A DNA stretch of 64,000 nucleotides. It comes from Adiantum capillus-veneris (taxonomy: Eukaryota; Streptophyta; Polypodiopsida; Polypodiales; Pteridaceae). Location: the NCBI GenBank assembly GCA_014529385.2, contig CM043944.1:51221768-51285767 (forward strand). The letters run 5' to 3'. The notes below the pieces were generated by a model. It saw nothing but the letters and a program-made list of their open reading frames with translations. It searched no databases and was not told the origin of the DNA. The translations under genes and the position numbers were made by a program. This document shows positions 34,101 to 48,551 of the stretch, piece after piece (positions within the stretch are counted from its first letter, which is position 1; every line of letters begins with the position of its first letter).

Positions 34101-35629
34101 TTCAAGGTCCACCACTAGAGCAAGGTCCACCACTTGTCCAATCTCAATCTATAACCTTCTTTATACTGAGAACCTATCTTATTTCATCCCAATAGTAGGT
34201 AAATTTTCATTTTATGTATTATCTATGAGCCTCTCCTAGTTTCAACTATCCTGTTCATTAAAAACCTCAGTAAGCTATGTTACCTTTGCTGAGAAATTAA
34301 AGAAGGAATCACATTTACAGAGGCGTTAGACAGAAAGCATCAAAATATCAAAGAAATCAACTTCACTGGAAGTCACAAGTAAGTCAACTACTGAAATTGC
34401 ATTCTTATTTACAAAAAGAAAGCAACTTCACTGGAAGACACAAGTAAGTCAACTACTGAAATTTACATGCTTATATACAAAAAGAAACTCTGTGTATATG
34501 TATGTATATCATGTATCCATACTATGTCATGTACAAGCATATGTATTTGTATGTTCTGTATATATATCACCATGAGATAGTATACATTTCTACCACACAT
34601 ATACATAAACATATGTACCTACATATATAGGCAAAGCAAACACACTACATTAATATTCACAACATGCATACACTACATTATTACCGATGGATGCACATAC
34701 AAACGTAGGCCAAATAGAGCAAGAATTAGAAATTTGTATTTTGTGTATATGTATGTGTGAGAGAGATAGATTATCTATGTAAATATGTGTGATTTGGTGT
34801 GTATATGGGTCTTTATGGGAGCAAGGAAGGTGAAAAGCATGAAGGAAAGGAGTTTTCATCATGTTTATGTGTGGGTTGTGTGTGTGTGCAAAACATCCAT
34901 GTATATGTGTGTGTAAGACAACAGCACAAAGAAAGAGAACCGTTTTGGTTTCTTGGAGAGCAAAACAAAAAGACAAAAACCTGTTGTAGATGGAGAGAGA
35001 GAGAGAGAGATGAAATGCACCTTGTCAAACACTTTCGATTTACACAGTCACCGTTTTTTCCTTTTTGTGATGTCGAAGCCTTGATTTTGATTGCCTTTGT
35101 TGTCCCTCTGTTGAATGCGATGTCGCCCCTATCGTGCTGTGCACAACCTGTTTTGCATGCGCTATGGTTTCCTTGTGTGCGCAAGCAAGAAATCCCTCTC
35201 TACGTGCAAGAACGAATCTTCCCTATTTCGTCTGTGTTTCGCTTGGTTCGGTGTGTTTTTGTGGTAGGGTTATCTAAAATGCCACGTGTACTTTAAAACT
35301 TAAAACTCACTAGACCTTTTGAGCGATTTGCTTTTGTTTTGAGCAAATTTGGCATACCGTGCGCAGAGAAAGCCTGCGGTTTCGGTTTTTGCAGGTTCTA
35401 ACGGTACAACTATCGGTATAGGCGTCGGAATAGTCAACGAAAGGGGCGTTGGAATGTGCATTCGTGTTGGAGTCGAAAGACCTGCCGAAATAGGCGTCGG
35501 AATTTAGAAAATGAAATTTTTAAAAAAACCTTGGCTCCCTCCATAAATACACACACATATACTGACGCCCGCAAGTGATGCCGGTAATGTGGCACTGAAA
35601 TTCAAGTGACCACTTGTAGTGTGTGGCAA
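34101..35629. other. No gene seen
   Basis: AT-rich sequence with a 75-bp tandem duplication (AACTTCACTGGAAG at 34359 and 34434), ATGTATAT-type simple sequence (34490-34640) and a short (GA)n at 34992-35010. The 165-codon frame at 34799-35296 crosses GTGT and GAGA repeats and has no recognisable domain. Confidence 0.5.
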
Positions 35630-36500
35630 TCAAATAAGGTAGAACACACACGCACCCAGAAACTGACGAACTTCAATAACTGAAGAGCATGTTTCCTTCA
35701 TCTTTTGTATAGCTTCAAATTTAGCTGGACTTGGCCTTCTACCCTCTGGAGTGCACATACGCCCCACAATTGAAACCTCTAGCACCAAAAGTTGATTTTT
35801 GCCTGAAAGTGTTAACTTCTTCAAGCCTAGATAAAATAGCATCACAGTCAGCAATATGTTGAGCAATAAACTGTTGGCACCCCCTCTGATCTTTGGATCC
35901 TTCTTCACATCCTTTAATTGGTAGATATTCAATGAAAGGCGTAGTAACATGAGGGATAAACTCTCTTAATACCTTATTCATGCCGTTCATCATATGTGCT
36001 ACATAATTAGTAGCACCCTGTGTGACAGAGTGCACATCCTTACCAAACCGAGAGGAGTGCACATTGTAGTAAGATCCCTTCTCTCCAATGCTAACTGGAA
36101 TTGATCGTATCCAGAATAAAGATCACCCATGGAGTAAATAGATCTACCTGCAAAGGCTTTAGCAAATTCATCTACAATTGGGCCAATAACCACATTGCGG
36201 ATTGTTACCTTGTTAACCGCCCGGCCGCATGTCCTATATGAAACTTAAAGTACCATATTTCTTCGGAACAATGAACCATCGATTAGAATATGGCGCACAT
36301 CATGGCTCCAAAATTCCCATTTGCATCTTCTCATTAAGCAAATCTATAAGCTTTGGCAGGTGAGCTTTAGGAACTGACATAGGACGTAAGCTCCATGGCA
36401 TGTGAGGAACAATGAATATAACCATAGGCAAAACAACACTTGGATCCACACATCCAATCTCACTTGGATCGAAAGCAAAAGCTTTATATTCTTCCTATGA
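35630..36500 (-). pseudogene. Ty3-type reverse transcriptase fragment
   Basis: Minus-strand blocks read PKAHLPKLIDLLNEKMQMG, SNRWFIVPKKYGTL, PIVDEFAKAFAGRSIYSMGD, YSGYDQFQLA, TPLGL, then (shifted frame) NKVLREFIPHVTTPFIEYLP with the IKGC motif, and VGxxC.PEGRRPSPAKFEAI-like residues. The FIDDLP catalytic position reads FIEYLP, so the active-site aspartates are lost, and several stops and shifts occur. No LTRs of its own were found. The following Ty3 element begins 70 bp to the right in the opposite orientation. Confidence 0.8.
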
Positions 36501-36569
36501 TATCCTCCAAATCTTTGTGTCAAATTTTTTTTTGAGTTTTATTACAAACCCACATAGTAGTAGAGAAAA

Positions 36570-37146
36570 TGTGGGAACTGAAAAAACAGAGAGAAGACAA
36601 GGAAAAACGTGGAGAGAAGAGGAGGAACAGTAGCAACTGTGTTTTCGCTGTTTTTGGAGCCTGTTTTGGCCATAAACTACTCATCCGAGGTCCGATTTGA
36701 GCACTTTGACATTGTAGACTGGGGTTTTGGGCCATTCCAAACGCGATGGTGCTACCAATTTTACCAAATTCCTCACTGTTTTTCTGCTATTTTGGTTGTG
36801 TAATTTTCTCCTATGAGCGAAGCTTCTGCTCCAATTTGTGATTGTATCTGGAATCTTTTACCCATATTGTGTGAGCTATTTGCCCCATTGGTGTTGGCCC
36901 AAGCTCAGTTGTATCTAAACATCAGAAATTCTCCTCTTTTGAGCTGAGTTTCTTGGGTGTGTGTGTGTGTCTCTCTGTGTGAGTGGGTAAATGGGTAGTC
37001 TCTCTCCTCTCACTCCATAGGTGTGTTCCCTGTCTCGGCCAGGTGGGTTGTGTAAGCGAGTGGTGCCCCATTGTGTATGTGTGTATCCTCCCAAGAGTGT
37101 GTGTCGGGTCAGTATAGAGGCATTGTGTGTGTTTCCATCCCGCTCA
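36570..37146 (+). repeat. Left LTR of the Ty3 element
   Basis: Starts TGTGGGAACTGAAAAAACAG and ends near CATCCCGCTCA. It matches the right LTR with a few percent divergence, but has only a short GTGTATGTGTGTATCC where the right LTR has a long GT tract. Confidence 0.88.
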
Positions 37147-37150
37147 CATT

Positions 37151-37170
37151 CTTTTGGCGCCCCCACGGAG
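37151..37170 (+). other. Primer binding site region
   Basis: TTTTGGCGCCCCCACGG lies a few bases after the LTR end, as in Tat-type Ty3 elements. Confidence 0.6.
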
Positions 37171-38131
37171 GATCTTCTTCGAGTACCTTCTGCTTCGAGC
37201 TTTGAGATTCGAGATTCGGGATTACAGGTTGCAAATTATAGGTTACAGGTTACGGGGATAGGTACAGATACAGGTGATTCACACGGGTACAGGTAGCTGG
37301 AGTACAGTGATATACTAGTAGTGGAGTCCCTTGCAGTTGCCGTGGGTATGCATCATTTGGCGCATGTTTGAGCGCATTGTCTGCTGGTATTGTATGTTAC
37401 TTGTGTAAACTGCCATTGTACGCCTTTGGGGAGCCATACTTGGTTTTATTTGGCAATCCCAGCCATTTCTAAGACTTGGTCTGGAAGATAGTCATTTCTG
37501 AGACTTGACTATATGCGATTTGCATTAGCCTTCGTAAGAGGGTCGATAGCGTGAGGTTTTATTGAGCTGAGCGATTCTCAAATGTGGAGATCCTTTCGAT
37601 GATACAGGTAGCTGGAGCACCCTTTTTGTGACCTCTCCATAGGCTATGTACTAGTGATTCCTAGTTGATGCTCAGGTTCTATTGTTGGCAGTTTATGCAT
37701 ACATATACAGTCTATATTTTGGCCATTTATACTATTATGCTGCTGAAATTCTAGCAAAATCAGAGGATAAGTCAGGTGTGCCTTCTTGGGAGCTTCATGG
37801 TTGGCTTTAATGGATGATCAAAATGGACCTCAATTCACTCCTTTTCATTGAACACAAAGAATCCAGATAAATGTTCATGTGTCCAGGAAGATCTTTTTCT
37901 AGCAGCACATAGTCTTTATGTTTGGGCCACGAAGATTAAGAGAGATACTGGAATTCCCTTTGCCTGTTGTAATTATGGTGATTAACTATGAAAACTCATT
38001 TGATGTGCATGTGTTTGTCCTTATCTAAAGACAAGCTCCATTGAAGTTTCTAGGGATTGGGGTCAGTCAAAAGTTTTGGGTTCTTGCACCGTGTTCGAAG
38101 GGGTTCTCGAACCATCGTAACTTGGGTAGCC

Positions 38132-40089
38132 ATGGCTTTCTCTTATCCGGAGTTTCATGGAAGAAGTGATGAAGATGTTGAAGAATTTTTGGAAAAGATG
38201 GAGGTTGCCTGTATTAGCAACCAGATTCATGACCCGGCGCAGATGTTACGTCTTCTCCATATTTGTTTGAAGAGTGATGCACGAGTTTAGTCCAAAGCAT
38301 TTGAAGAGGAGTTGCGTACAATTGATCCACCTGTAAGATTGAGTTGGGACAATCTAAGGCATGGATTGGAAGTGGAGTTTGTGAAGATAGGAGATCCTGA
38401 CAAAGTGTGGCAAGAAGTACAGGGTTTGGTGCAAAAGGAAGGTGAGCCAGTAGATGCGTACATACGTAAGTTTTCATTGGCATTGAGAGGATGTGCAAGG
38501 CCTTAGCACCACAAGTACCCCCGCTTGACATGATGAAGAAGGACAGGTTCTTGGCTGGTCTTTGGGAGAATATGCATTGGAGAGTGGAGCTAAAGAAGCC
38601 TAGGACATATGAAGATGCACTAGAGGTAGCGAGGACCAAAAAGTGGAAGTTGAGGAAAATGAGCCAGTTAGGGGTGGAGTCTTTGTCCATGAGGTCTGAA
38701 TTTCAGCCTATGGACTCTTTGCAAGGTCACATGCCAGGGGTTTGTCATGAACCAGTGGTTCCTATTACTCCTCAAGTTATGCCATCAATGGTCACTACAA
38801 CAGTGCAAGATGATGGGCTAAGGCAAGACATGAGGCAAGTGGTAGATTTAATGAAGAATGTCAGCCTCAACCTGCTAGGTCAAGTGGGAAATAATCGAGG
38901 TCGAGGGAGGTTTGCAAATCGATCAGGAGGTGAAGAAAGACCTAAAAATGGTGTTGGACAAAGTAATCGTAGGTTCTGGAGGCAAACGTCCACATGTTAT
39001 AATTGTGGAGAGCTAGGCCACATCAACCTGCAATGTGATAAGCCACCAAGGATGGGGGGAGATATGTATCCATTGCCAAGACAGCTACTAACTAGGTCAA
39101 ATGATTATGGCATTGAAATTAAGGGAGAAGAAGGAACCAATGGATTGACCCAAGAGGAAAAGGGAAAGACAAAAGTGATAATTGTAGTCACCTTGGAGAA
39201 GGCCTCAAAGCTAGAGGATACATTAGTGATGCCTAGTGGGAAGAGAACCACAGAGGACAAGCCAAGAAGAAGTGCCCCAGGTCCTAGTAAGAAGAAGGGA
39301 AAGAGTCATGAAGGCGAGGATGTCAAGGCCAAGATGAAAAGAAGGGCTCGTCGCAAGTTTCATGTTTCAGATTTTCCACTAGGGGATGGGCAATTAAGCT
39401 ATGACTTGAAGGAGGATTTGACAAGCAGGAAGGCAAATGTTACTTTTGGGCAGCTTATAGAGATAGTGCCTAAAGTAAAGCGACAATGGAAGAGTATGGT
39501 TAACCCAATGGAGAAAGAGCCAGAGAGAGGTTCAGTAAAGGTGTTGGCAATGGATGAGCTACCAGACATTTTCCCAATAGTAGATGTGTGGCACAAAAGG
39601 AAAAATCTGGGACAAGTTTACGTGGATGGTGGAGCCCAAATATGTGTCATAACACACTCATGCGTTGAGAAGATGGGTCTTACAGTGACTGGGGTGTCAG
39701 GCTTTCAGATCAGATTGGCAAACCATCAGAAAGTAAAATGTTTGGGTGTCGTAAAGAGCTTAGAAGTGGAGGCATATGATGCAAAGGCAGTGGTTGATTT
39801 TCATGTGATGCCAACGGCATCAACGGGGCTGGGCGCATATCCTATTATATTGGGTAGACCATGGTTACGTGTAGTGGGAGTTATTCAAGATTGGCGACGT
39901 GGTACAATTAGCCTCTATGGAAAGACAGGTTCCAAGAAGCTATATAATATGGACACAAGGAAAGTATTAGAAGAGCCTTATGACGATGAGGATGAGTCTA
40001 GTGATGAAGACTATTCCAGAGTGAGACTGATGAGGACAGTGATAGTACTACCAGCAGTGATGAGGATGTTGATGTTGCATTTCTTTTGA
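38132..40089 (+). pseudogene. Ty3 gag and protease
   Basis: Begins at MAFSYPEFHGRSDEDVEEFL (38132), the usual Ty3 gag opening. TAG at 38288-38290 and a frame change near 38490 interrupt it. A CCHC knuckle (CYNCGELGHINLQC) is near 38995. Farther on, QVYVDGGAQICVIT is a protease-like active site with Asp-Gly-Gly in place of the usual D(S/T)G, followed by ILGRPWL. A basic Lys/Arg-rich linker (residues about 250-290 of the second frame) separates knuckle and protease. An Asp/Glu-rich stretch leads into the RT frame, which overlaps by 4 bases. Confidence 0.85.
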
Positions 40090-41434
40090 TGGATAAAGAA
40101 ATCCCTGAGTCTGGGTTAGTTGCATTTGCAAATGAGATTGAAGAGGAAAGTGAAGGGCCTTATGAAGTGATTGAAGGGCTCATGCAAACCAAGGATAAAT
40201 TGTCAAAAAAGCAGGAATTGATGACACAAATGATCAGTGGAGACCTCTCAAATATGGAGAAGGAGATATATTTGCACATGCTGGCTAGTTTTCCTGATTT
40301 GTTCATTACTTCATATGAAGAGATCAGAGGGTTCAAAGGAGAAGAGATGCATATAGAGCTGAAAGAAGGTGCTAAGCCAGTGCGACAAAGGCTAACAAGG
40401 ATGGGTCAAGAACAGATGGAAGCATTGAGGGAAGAGGTAGACAAATTATTGAAGGCAGGGTTCATAGTCCTAGTGGAGACCACAGAATGGGTGAGTCCAG
40501 TAGTAGTCAGTCCAAAGAAGGATGGAAAGTGGAGGATTTGTGTAGTTTTTAAACCCTTAAAAGCAGCCACTAAGAAGAACCCATATCCTCTTCCATTCAT
40601 CGATCAGATCTTGGATTCGGTGGCAGGTTATGAGAGGTAAAGTGTGTGTGATGGTTTTTCAGGCTATTTTCAATTGAAGATTTTCTTAAGGACCGAACAA
40701 AGACAACTTTCATTACACCATGGGGCTGCTATTGCTACATGGTATTGCCATTTGGGTTGTCAAATGGACCATCTTTCTATCAAGAGAGAGAAAATTGGGT
40801 ATTGGCACCATTCATTGGTAGCTATGTTAAAGCTTTTATGGACGACTTCTGTGTTTACAGTAGTAGGACTGAACACCACGAGAAGTTGCAGATGGTATTG
40901 GCTCGATATGATGAATGTGGAGGACAACTAAATCCAAAGAAATGTCATCTAGCACAGCCAAGGGTGAAGTTATTAGGCCATATGGTGTCAGAAAATGGCA
41001 TTGAGGCTGATCCAGACAAGGTTAAGTCTATTATTCTTCTTCCATCACCTACGAGTACAAAGCAATTGGAAACCTTTATACACAAAGTGAAGTACATGGC
41101 ACGGTTTATTACATTGTCTTCACAGCTCCTTTATCCATTACAACAAGTGGCAAAGCATGATCCATTGCAATGGGATGATAAGTGTGAAGAAGTGTTTCAA
41201 GATGTAAAAGAGGTGTTAGGGGGGTTGTCAGCCATGCAGGCTCCTGATTGGGAGAAAGTTTTTTATGTAAATCCATCAGTAGGGGATGATTCCATTCAAG
41301 CCATGCTATTGCAAAAGGGGAAGGGCAGTCATTATATGAGGCCAGTGTATTGTGCAAGCCGAGTGCACTTGGTAGCACAGAGAAAGTTCTCAAAAGTAGA
41401 GCTAGTGATGGCCAGTGTAATATTTGCTTGTTGA
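40086..41434 (+). pseudogene. Ty3 reverse transcriptase and RNase H
   Basis: RT motifs in order: LLKAGFIVLVETTEWVSPVV, KKDGKWRICVVF, NPYPLPFIDQILD, then TAA at 40638-40640, a frame change near 40690, VLPFGLSNGPSFYQ, the catalytic KAFMDDFCVYS and LGHMVSENGIEADP. The RNase H part starts at WDDKCEEVF and ends at a TGA at 41432-41434 (SVIFAC). Confidence 0.85.
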
Positions 41435-41578
41435 TGATTTCGTCATTATTTGCTACCACGACCTTTTGTTTTCTTGACGAGTTATGCCTTTTTTCCACAG
41501 CTAATTAATGGCACTAACATGTCAAATGTGGTGAAGAAATGGGTAATTGAGCTGTAAGAGTTTGAGTTCTCTTTTTTA

Positions 41579-43486
41579 GTGGAAGGCAGTACAAGAGCTA
41601 CCCTAGCTGATTTGTTGACTTACAAGGAGAATCCCCTTATTGTTAAGGAAGAGGAGGTGAAAAAGGTAGTTGAAGAAGTGCCACAGATCAGCAATGTGCA
41701 TTTGTTGTTTTTTGATGGCTCATACAGAAAGAGCCATGATGCGGTTTCAGGGGGTATAGCACTTTATGATCTAGAGGGGAAGCTAGTATGTAAGAGAGGG
41801 TTCAAATTGGATGCACATAGTAACAATGAGGCTGAATATGCAACTTTGGAAGCTGGATTACACATTTGTTTGAAGCATGGGATTAGAAGGTTGAGCATAA
41901 AAGGTGATGCCTTGTTAGTTGTGAAGCAAGTGCCGGGTGTGTGGAAGAGCACGAACACCTCATTGAAGAAAATGTGTTTCAGAATTAAAGGACTGCTAAA
42001 AAAGTTTGAAGCATGGAGCATCAGACACATTGAACGTGCTCTAAATGGAGAGGCACATGAAGCAGCTCAAAGCATGATTGGGGAGCTATTTGTGTTGAGG
42101 ACCAATTTACCTCTTTATCACGACCGGGAAAGTTTGGCTCAAGAAGAAGAGTTTTTGTTAACAGGAATCATTCCGAAGGACATTCAGAAGTCTAAGAAGT
42201 ATGGTTTTGTGCGTAGAGCATACAGGTACAAATTGATTGGTGATGTCTTATACATGAAAGGGGCTGATCTTGTGTTGAGACGTGTACCTTGGCGCGAGGA
42301 GCTTTATAGAGTGTTGGAAGAGAATCATGAACGCGCATATGGTGGCCATTTTTCTCTAAAGATCACCTTGCATAAGATCTTGCAAGAGGGGTATGTATGG
42401 CCTAGTTTGCACAAGGATGTTCACCATTGGTATAGGTCTTGCAATAGGTGTCAAGCAGTTGGGAAGAGAGTGTTGAAGCCAGAGCTACGAAAAACCATTA
42501 TGGCGTTTGATGTGTTTGAGAAGTGGGGAATTGATGCAATAGGCCCGTTACCTATCACGAGCAGGAGCAAAAGCTATATTTTGACTGTAGTGGACTATCT
42601 CTCTAGATGGGCAGAGGCTATAGCAGTAAAACAGATCACTGCAAAGGATGTGGCAAAATTTGTGTATGATGAAATATGTTGCAAGTTTGGGGTGCCATTG
42701 GAGCTACTTTCGGATAAGGGGCCAAGATTTAGAGCTAAACTGCTAGACTTTTTATGTGCAAAGATGAAGATTAGGCACCAACATACCACTCCTTATTACC
42801 CATAGTGTAATGGCTTAAATAAAAGATTAAATGGTGAGTTGGTACAAATCCTTTCGAAAGTGACAGAGCACCAAGGAAAGAATTGGGATTTGGAATTGCC
42901 TAGTGCATTATGGGCTTACCGTACTTTGGTGAAGACAGGTACAGGGTTTACACCATTTCATTTAGTATATGGAAAGGAAGCACTATTGCCTGTGGAGGTA
43001 GAGTTGCCTGCTGTCAAGATGTTAGAGAAGTTTCTTGGGCCGCCTGCATTCAAAGAGAGGCTCTTACAGTTACAAGAGGTTCAGCTGGACAGGATTAGTG
43101 CATTAGAACATTATGGGCAGATGCAGGATAAGGCTTTGGCAAAGATAAATGAAAATGTCAAAAGTAAGGGTATCAAGAAGCATGACTTGGTTTTGCGCTA
43201 CAACAGTAAGTTGGACAACACCTTCCAAAAGAAGTTTCAAATTAAGTGGGAAGGTCCTTTCAAGATAGTGGAGTGTTTTTCGAATGGTACTTATCAGTTG
43301 GCTAATCTGGATGGGATTCTACATAAGTCAAGGGTAAATGGATGGCGTCTTAAATTATATCATGCCAGGTTAATGATGGTGGAGCAAGATGAGCTGTCTG
43401 TGGAGAAAGTAATGTCTGTGAGAGATGAGGAGACTTGTGACGCGGCGAGTCTCATATCTCTCTTTGATGCTGTTGATCATGAATGA
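41579..43486 (+). pseudogene. Ty3 additional RNase H and integrase, catalytic Glu lost
   Basis: LLFFDGSYRKSHDAVSGGIA, NNEAEYATLEAGL and IKGDALLVV form a second RNase H of the plant/archaeal type. The integrase follows: zinc motif around GGHFSLKITLHKI and CNRCQ, then GIDAIGPLP (first Asp), LLSDKGPRF (second Asp; usual Asn is Lys), a TAG at 42803-42805, and NGLNKRLN, where the third catalytic residue (normally Glu in NG..ER.N) is Lys. The C-terminal part (KWEGPFKIVECFSNGTYQL) is intact to 43486. No active integrase can be made. Confidence 0.88.
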
Positions 43487-44072
43487 TCTAGCAGGCTAGG
43501 GGATGGGCAAATTATTTCAAGATTTTTTTGGAGCAAGGGATTGCACATATGTACATACCCATGCATGGTCCATCGAATAAAGGATTGCCCATTTTCTAGA
43601 GCTAGGTGGTTACGTGGGGCCCACATGTGTACAGGTAGGACAACATGTACATAGTGCATCAATTTTCACTATCACCAGTACCAGTGTGGTTTTTCTATAA
43701 TAATGAGGAGTTGGTAGCGCGTAAAACTTCTCGAGGGAGCTATCCGCGAGCCGAGGACATGAGGTAAGCAGGTGCGTCAGATGGCATCTAGTGGCGTCAG
43801 AGGTCGAATGGGGTCAATATTTGCACGTGGATAAGTATGGACACAACGTGGGTGTTTTCTTGTGATAATTATGCAGAAAGGTCATCATCAGGACCATATT
43901 TTGGGGCCACTTCACGTGGTGGCGGGATGCATAATTAGAAAAATTTGAGTGCCAGGTGTGCGGATGGATGCAGCAAGGTGACAACTATGCACTGCGAGGT
44001 CAATTTTTGGCATGTTTGGGGTCCGTTTAAGGTCAACTAAAAGGCCAAGGGTGCCCAAGTAATAAAGCTAAG

Positions 44073-44779
<707 letters not shown>

Positions 44780-47468
44780 CGACGTCTGAATGCTTTAGCC
44801 AAGGGAATGAGGTTTTGGCCATAGTGTTCAACAATATGGTGACATGGTTATCAAGGGATACAAGGGAATTCTTTTACTTAGAAATCGGGACCAAAGTCTT
44901 TCCATGCCAGGGAACACGACTTGTTGGAAGAGCGTTGGCCGTAGTTACCTTACCGGTCACCAAGAATCCTTCCGCCATTTGTTTATTTACATTGATGATA
45001 GTCCAAGAGACTGGTTTGCCAATCTCAGGTTTCTTCAACTCAGAATGTGGTTAGGTCTAGAAGATATGTCTACTACTTGGCAATGCTCTCCCAAATGTTA
45101 AGGATTGTCGAAGTTGCCAAGAATCTTGAAGCTCTTGCAGCTGTCATAGGGAAAGAAAAGCTAAAAGATAAGTATAGACCACGTTGTCACATGGGAGGTC
45201 TAAGGAAATACCCATTTATGAGAGTTAAAAGAATATTTAGAGAATTGGCTCTGAGACGCCCGTAATATTGTAATGGAATCATAAAAATCAATTTTGATTG
45301 AATAAAAAGGACATAGACTCAGTTTTGATTGAATAAAAAGGACATAGACTCGGTTTTGATTCACATGTGTATTAAGTTTTCTCTCTCCTTGTATTGTTTT
45401 TAGATAGATTTTCTTAATTGTCTAGATGAACTCCTAAGTGATTTTGCACAAAGAGTCTTTTTCAATTATGTGATCGGCTTCAGTATTCATTGGTTGAAGT
45501 GGTTCGATCATCAAAGGGGACTAGAGACTACCTAGTTTCGAACACTTACATAGCATGGGAGTTGTATGTTGAAGCCCAACTTGAACATCAAATACAAGTG
45601 CCTGATAGGTATATGACCGATCCACAACTTTGGGTCAAGGAAAATATCCAAGAAGGTGACGTCAAATTAGAGGGATATGTTGTTTACCTTAACCTGTGTT
45701 TACTTCTAGATATACCAAGTCGAGATATCATTCTTAGTAAGAAGGCCCTCATGCTAAACCAAAGATACGGCTTCTATGGAAAGGTCATAATCAGGGTTTG
45801 GAAGAAGTCAAATGGCGGCAACTGATTCTATTATGTACCTCATGACTGGTTTGATACAGAGTTTGGAAGAAGTCAAGCGGCGGCAACCGATTCTATTATG
45901 CACCTCATGACTCATTTAATAGAGTCTACAAAACTATTCTTAAATACAGTCCTCACAATGTCACTATTACCTTTGATGACTATGAGAAACCCAGATGCAT
46001 TAGTGACTTTGCAGTGAACTTGAGTAGATAATTCTACAGAGATGATGTAAATGAATGGCACGCTCATGTAAACTTCTTTAATGCAATACTCCCATGGATT
46101 TATCTTGAGGGGAAGAATGATATGAAAGGGAAGACATGAATTTTAGTGCACAAATTGAAGTTCTAAACTTTGAAACTCGAGATGTGAACAAATATAAGGG
46201 TAGAACCTCGATTGTAGGGACCAAGAATCGGTTCATTGGGCCCTTTTGTATTCATGTATCTTAGTAAAGACACTATGTATCTTTTTTTTGGCTCTTACGG
46301 TTATAAAAATTTTATTTTTATATGATTCATATTGTTTTGAGATCATAATATTTCAGTTTGGATCTTTGGTTTTATCATTCTAATTAACTTGAGTGATGGG
46401 GTGTGTGTGTAGATGACTGACACCTTACCTCGAGGGATATGGGCAAATATACTCTCTTACCTTATGGTGGAAGATCATCTTCAAATAGGAGTGGAAATGC
46501 AATGACTTGTCACTACCACGCATAACGGAAAAGAGAAGAAAAGGTTACTGTCCATGGATTGTATTGTACCTAATACATTCTAAGCTTGGTGCCATTACAC
46601 GGTAGGAAACCTCGAGTTCAAGTATCGAATGGATTCAATCCAAGTTGGAAAAAGAGATAGTTGTCACTAACCAAGTGTTGTACATAAATGTTTATGAACT
46701 TACCTTGAGACCGACAAAGGAAACAACGATAGCTAGGAACATACTTCCCTTAGTAATGGCTACGGGATGTTTCAACATTTTCATGTTCAATGTATGGGGC
46801 CGTCAATGCCAGAGAATGACCAACATTCCTTTAGCCCGGTACCTTGGGAGTGGTTCTTTGACTTGTTTGGAAAGTCCATAATTCACAATCCTCACCATGT
46901 AAAGATTTTATGCAATGCCTATAATAGACCCTAGTGCCTTGCAGAATTTGTGAATATACACAGCTTTGATGGATGGACACACCAGATGTGTTTCCAAAGA
47001 CTCTACTTACTTTGAGGATTACTTTGGTTACAAAAAGGCAATAGTTCACAACGAAATGGGAGTACTTGTAACTAATTGATTACCCAACAGGGGTATGATT
47101 CACATGCTAATAAGGACATGTTTCAATCAAAGATAAAAAAGGATTATTGGGATCACCCCATCCAATATAATCAAAAAATGGGATAGGTATGCTCCATTGG
47201 TGGAAGGATGTCACAATGGCTTTTATTGGGTTCATTATGTCAGAGCTATTAGGATTTACTAGAAACTTTCAAACCACCTTGTAGATTTTTTGAACCCCCA
47301 AAAGTTTTTGTGATATAGAAATTGGTTTAATTTATTTGTTATTCTTTCTCATATTCTCTCTCTTATCTTATTCTCAACTGTCTGTTTTTTCTCTGCCTTA
47401 AAGGACTTCGAGCGGTCTTGACTATTGTACTAAGAGTGAACTTGGCTGATATGGTGTAGTAAGTTACC
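44780..47468. other. Decayed coding-like sequence, family not recognised
   Basis: Several short plus-strand frames look protein-like but broken: 45490-45825 (111 residues, GTRDYLVSNTYIAWELYVEA, HQIQVPDRYMTDPQLWVKEN) and fragments near 45840-46020 that partly repeat its end (GAAGAAGTCAA(A/G)(T/C)GGCGGCAAC at about 45804 and 45873). No reverse transcriptase, integrase or other named motif is visible. It may be leader or remnant of the following Ty3 element or an older gene. Confidence 0.4.
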
Positions 47469-48324
47469 ATGCATCCTAGAGGAAATGCGGCTACTGCTAA
47501 CACAAATGCACCTATTGCTCCTCAACATACCATCATTGATAGAGATATTGATACTACGATTTGCAAGTCTCAACCGGGAAACTTTATAGCAGGGAAGGCA
47601 AAGATATAGGCAAAGTTCTTGAAGATTGGATTGAGTGCATGGATGACTACTTTTGATTTGGCTCATTCATCTGCAAATAACAAAGCTATTATTGCTAAGT
47701 TCAAATTAGAGAGAAAAGCCAAGCATTGGTGGAGAGAACATTACATAGAAAACAATGTTGATCTTAATGCAACAACCTGGGATTATCTTAAAACCCAGCT
47801 CAAGAAGAACTTTTTTTTAAAAAAAAATTATTTAGACCGTATGAATGAGTTTCTTGACCGTGTACTCAAGGAACCAGAGATCTAGAATCATACTATCAAC
47901 ATTTCTTGATCCTTGTCAAGTATTCTCCAGCAAGGATGACTCAAGAGGTCAAGGTAGCTCTATTCATGGCAGGGTTACATAATCCTATGAAGACTAGACT
48001 CGAGAGCCTTCGTATTACCAACTTTGCATATGTTCTTGATACAGGCAAACCCATTGAACTAGAGTTATCCAATAGCAAAAAGAGAAAATCAAAACCTGGT
48101 CCTATTTGTGAAATCAAAAGGCCTCATCCCAAGGAGGGACAAAGGTCTAGAAATTCACAGCAAAGAAGAGAAAGCTTATTGCATATGAAGGCGAGACGGG
48201 AATTTGTGACCATCAGCCCAGAGATTGTCAATTTAACAATTGAAGCTTCAGAGGATTGGTGGATAGTTATGAATTTAGGAACTTCAATCCAAATTGTAAT
48301 TTTAGAAATTTTAGACCTAGACCG

Positions 48325-48551
48325 TGTTACCATATACATGTGGTAGTGATGTGTGTGAACACACTAGGACCGCCGGGGCATTTTTTCCCTCTTTAGGAGG
48401 TTTTTTCCCCCAAGCATTGTATATACGCCCATCACTCTAGGGCTATCTATCTTTCCATTGCATACTAAGTAACACACTCTCTATTGTATGCCTTTAGCTT
48501 CCTTCGTCTTCTCCAAGCTGTGTGCGTTTCTCTGCAACCCTAAATCCAACA
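48325..48551 (+). repeat. 5' LTR of Copia-1
   Basis: TGTTACCATATACATG...CCAACA, 227 bp. It contains a stretch (ACCGCCGGGGCATTTTTTCC) absent from the 3' LTR and present in Copia-2. Confidence 0.95.

Noticed and set aside
34799-35296. 165-codon plus-strand frame
   Set aside because: It spans simple GTGT and GAGA sequence, has no domain and no coding-like composition.
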